Assembly (NCBI GenBank): GCA_965365345.1
Contig: CBDUBH010000086.1
Location: forward strand, 1 to 15,496
Reading direction: 5' to 3'
From: CBDUBH01 sp965365345
GTDB taxonomy: Bacteria; Bacteroidota; Ignavibacteria; Ignavibacteriales; SURF-24
DNA length: 15,496 bases
Shown: positions 14,438 through 15,496 of the stretch, in pieces
Position numbering within the stretch: the stretch's first letter is position 1
Layout: each line of letters opens with the position of its first letter
Notes under the pieces: model-generated
The model's database searches: none
What the model was told of the DNA's origin: nothing
What the model saw: the letters and a program-made list of their open reading frames with translations, nothing else
Translations under genes and position numbers: made by a program

Positions 14438-14587
14438 TTATACTATTCGTTTTCCTTTAACTAATCTGTAAACAAAAATTCCAATTGCTATAAAAAGTAA
14501 AATGTGAAGTAATCCGCCTACTACAAAATCTAAAACAACTCCTAAAAGCCAAAGAACGAGTAAAAATCCAATAATAAACCAAATCAT
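14438..14587 (-). CDS. Small lmo0937-like membrane protein (49 aa)
   Basis: On the minus strand the ATG at 14587-14585 opens 49 codons ending with TAA at 14440-14438. The protein starts MIWFIIGFLLVLWLLGVVLD and then GGLLHILLFIAIGIFVYRLV, ending KGKRIV. These are two hydrophobic helices with a Gly-Gly-x-x-His turn and a basic tail. This is the pattern of the lmo0937/DUF5670 family, which is small and often expressed under stress. GGAAG sits about 6 bp before the ATG. It was too short to be called by a usual length cutoff. It lies 31 bp upstream of the PRC-barrel gene in the same direction, which supports it being real. Confidence 0.72.
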   Translation of the reverse strand: MIWFIIGFLLVLWLLGVVLDFVVGGLLHILLFIAIGIFVYRLVKGKRIV

Positions 14588-14785
14588 TAAAACTTCCTTA
14601 CAATCCAATTGAACAAATCACAAAAACATAACATAAATTCACAATATCTTTATTTTTATAAGTTAAAGTTTTCATTATATTTGTCAATGTTATTAACAGT
14701 CCCGTTTAATTTTAATTTATAGCCGAATCAAAAAAAAATAGAATTATTTTGAAATCTTTTAATTGAAGTTTAGAAAAAGAAAAAA
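14588..14785. other. Divergent promoter region of the stress pair and the THUMP gene
   Basis: This 198-bp gap separates two genes reading away from each other, so it must carry both promoters. TATATTTG at 14676-14683 on the plus strand matches the Bacteroidota -7 motif TAnnTTTG, but I see no TTG at the expected distance upstream. I find no hairpin or RNA gene here. Confidence 0.35.
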
Positions 14786-15400
14786 ATGAAAAATAAAGAT
14801 TTGAACAGAAAAATTTTGATCACTTGTCCTAAAAGAGTTTCTTCAATTTTAAAAAAAGAAATTGAAGATTTGGGATATCAGGTAATTGTAGAAAAAGATA
14901 CTTATGTTGAGCTTTTGGGAAATATGCATGATGCGATGAAATTAAATTTGCAGATAAGAACAGGTTACCATGTTCATTTTTTTGTTGATGAATTTCAGGC
15001 AAAAACTCCGGATGAACTTTACCAAAAATTCAAAAAGATTGATTGGGAAAATTATCTTGATGTAAATTCATATCTTTCCATTAATTCGATTGTTGAAAAT
15101 GCCGGAGTGAACGATTCCAGATTCCCGAATTTAAAAGCAAAAGATGCAATTGTTGACAGAATGCGTGAAAAATTGGGTAAAAGACCCGATACCGGCGCAA
15201 AAAACGAAGGAGCAGTAATTTTCTTTTACTGGATAAATGAAAAGTGCTCAGTGTATTTAGATACATCAGGCAAACCGCTTTCAAAAAGAAATTACAGAAA
15301 AATTCCTTTCAAAGCTCCGATGCAGGAATCTTTAGCCGCTGCGGTTGTTTTATCTTCTAATTGGAACAAAAAAGATAACTTTGTAGAATTAAGATGCTAG
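14786..15400 (+). pseudogene. Truncated RlmL-type 23S rRNA (guanine-N2)-methyltransferase, THUMP half only
   Basis: The 204-residue frame matches the N-terminal part of bacterial RlmL/UPF0020 methyltransferases, which modify guanine in 23S rRNA. MKNKDLNRKILITCPKRVSSILKKEIEDLGY and DAMKLNLQIRTGYHV precede the THUMP domain (about 45-160), which ends VYLDTSGKPLSKRNYRK. APMQESLAAAVVLSSNW (177-193) is the segment that normally runs straight into NFxDPMCGSGT. Here it reads DNFVELRC and stops, so the Rossmann domain and catalytic DPMCGSGT and NPPY motifs, roughly 170-190 residues, are missing. No frame downstream resumes the family sequence, so this is not a simple frameshift. The break falls at about 15386, consistent with an insertion or rearrangement. 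The ATG at 14786 is well placed for the family. As it stands the product could not methylate. Confidence 0.75.
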
Positions 15401-15496
15401 CTATGACTAACTTTAAAAAGTAAATGTCAAGAACTTGGAAAGATTTGTCTTAACTTGAGAAATTCTGTTGTAGCTTTCACCTTAGTTATCAAGTTT
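15386..15496. mobile_element. Unidentified sequence after the rRNA methyltransferase break (possible insertion-element end)
   Basis: From about 15386 the sequence no longer resembles the methyltransferase. On the minus strand a frame is open from the window edge (15495) to TGA at 15427-15429, giving 22 codons that begin NLITKVKATTEF and end LRQIFPSS. A protein tail stopping about 40 bp from a breakpoint is what the end of an insertion sequence looks like. I do not recognise the family, no terminal repeat can be verified, and the other end is outside the window. Confidence 0.3.

Noticed and set aside
15386..15410. A simple frameshift in the rRNA methyltransferase
   Set aside because: None of the three forward frames after the break resumes the DPMCGSGT or downstream family sequence, so adding or removing one or two bases does not restore the gene.
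1..15496. CRISPR array or defence cluster
   Set aside because: No regularly spaced direct repeats and no nuclease, toxin or defence-type gene were seen; the genes are mainly core functions.

Overview
The window is strongly AT-rich bacterial chromosome with densely packed housekeeping genes. Several start sites are A-rich rather than Shine-Dalgarno-driven, and one promoter candidate (1711-1741) fits both the sigma70 pattern and the TTG-N19/20-TAnnTTTG pattern described for Bacteroidota. Together with the large soluble multi-PAS histidine kinase paired with an Rcp1-like regulator, this suggests the Bacteroidota/Ignavibacteriota/Chlorobiota assemblage, with Ignavibacteria my best guess. This placement is an inference, since no rRNA or marker tree is available here.

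Layout. Bases 1-212 are the 3' end of pyrD. Then come folC (452-1714) and rho (1908-3161), followed by a terminator. A compact operon follows: pdxA, a class I methyltransferase overlapping it, and an FtsE-type ABC ATPase (3366-5787). This operon runs tail-to-tail, with a 17-bp overlap, into a minus-strand pair: tadA upstream and adk downstream (6958-5771). A 620-bp non-coding stretch rich in dyads separates tadA from a divergent gene (7579-8445) for a RecT-like single-strand-annealing protein that ends in an SSB-like acidic tip and has its own strong terminator. Next is a two-component pair (8658-12403): a 1080-residue cytosolic kinase (PAS-GAF-PAS-PAS-PAS-PAS-HisKA-HATPase) and a single-domain response regulator. 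A minus-strand tRNA-Arg(ACG) with a bidirectional terminator follows, then a membrane-anchored endonuclease/exonuclease/phosphatase-family protein (12871-13941). A perfect 24-bp-stem convergent terminator separates that gene from a minus-strand pair (14050-14587): a PRC-barrel protein and, upstream of it, a 49-residue lmo0937-like membrane protein too short for routine gene calling. The last gene (14786-15400) is the THUMP half of an RlmL-type 23S rRNA methyltransferase. It breaks off exactly where the catalytic DPMCGSGT motif should begin and is followed by unrelated sequence to the window end.

Functional links. folC, pyrD, pdxA and adk are cofactor and nucleotide metabolism genes. tadA and tRNA-Arg(ACG) are an enzyme and its classical substrate. 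Most of the window is ordinary core genome. The parts that deserve attention are the RecT-like gene with its structured upstream region, the broken rRNA methyltransferase at the right edge, and the small stress/envelope pair next to it. I did not find a CRISPR array, a prophage module, or a complete mobile element.
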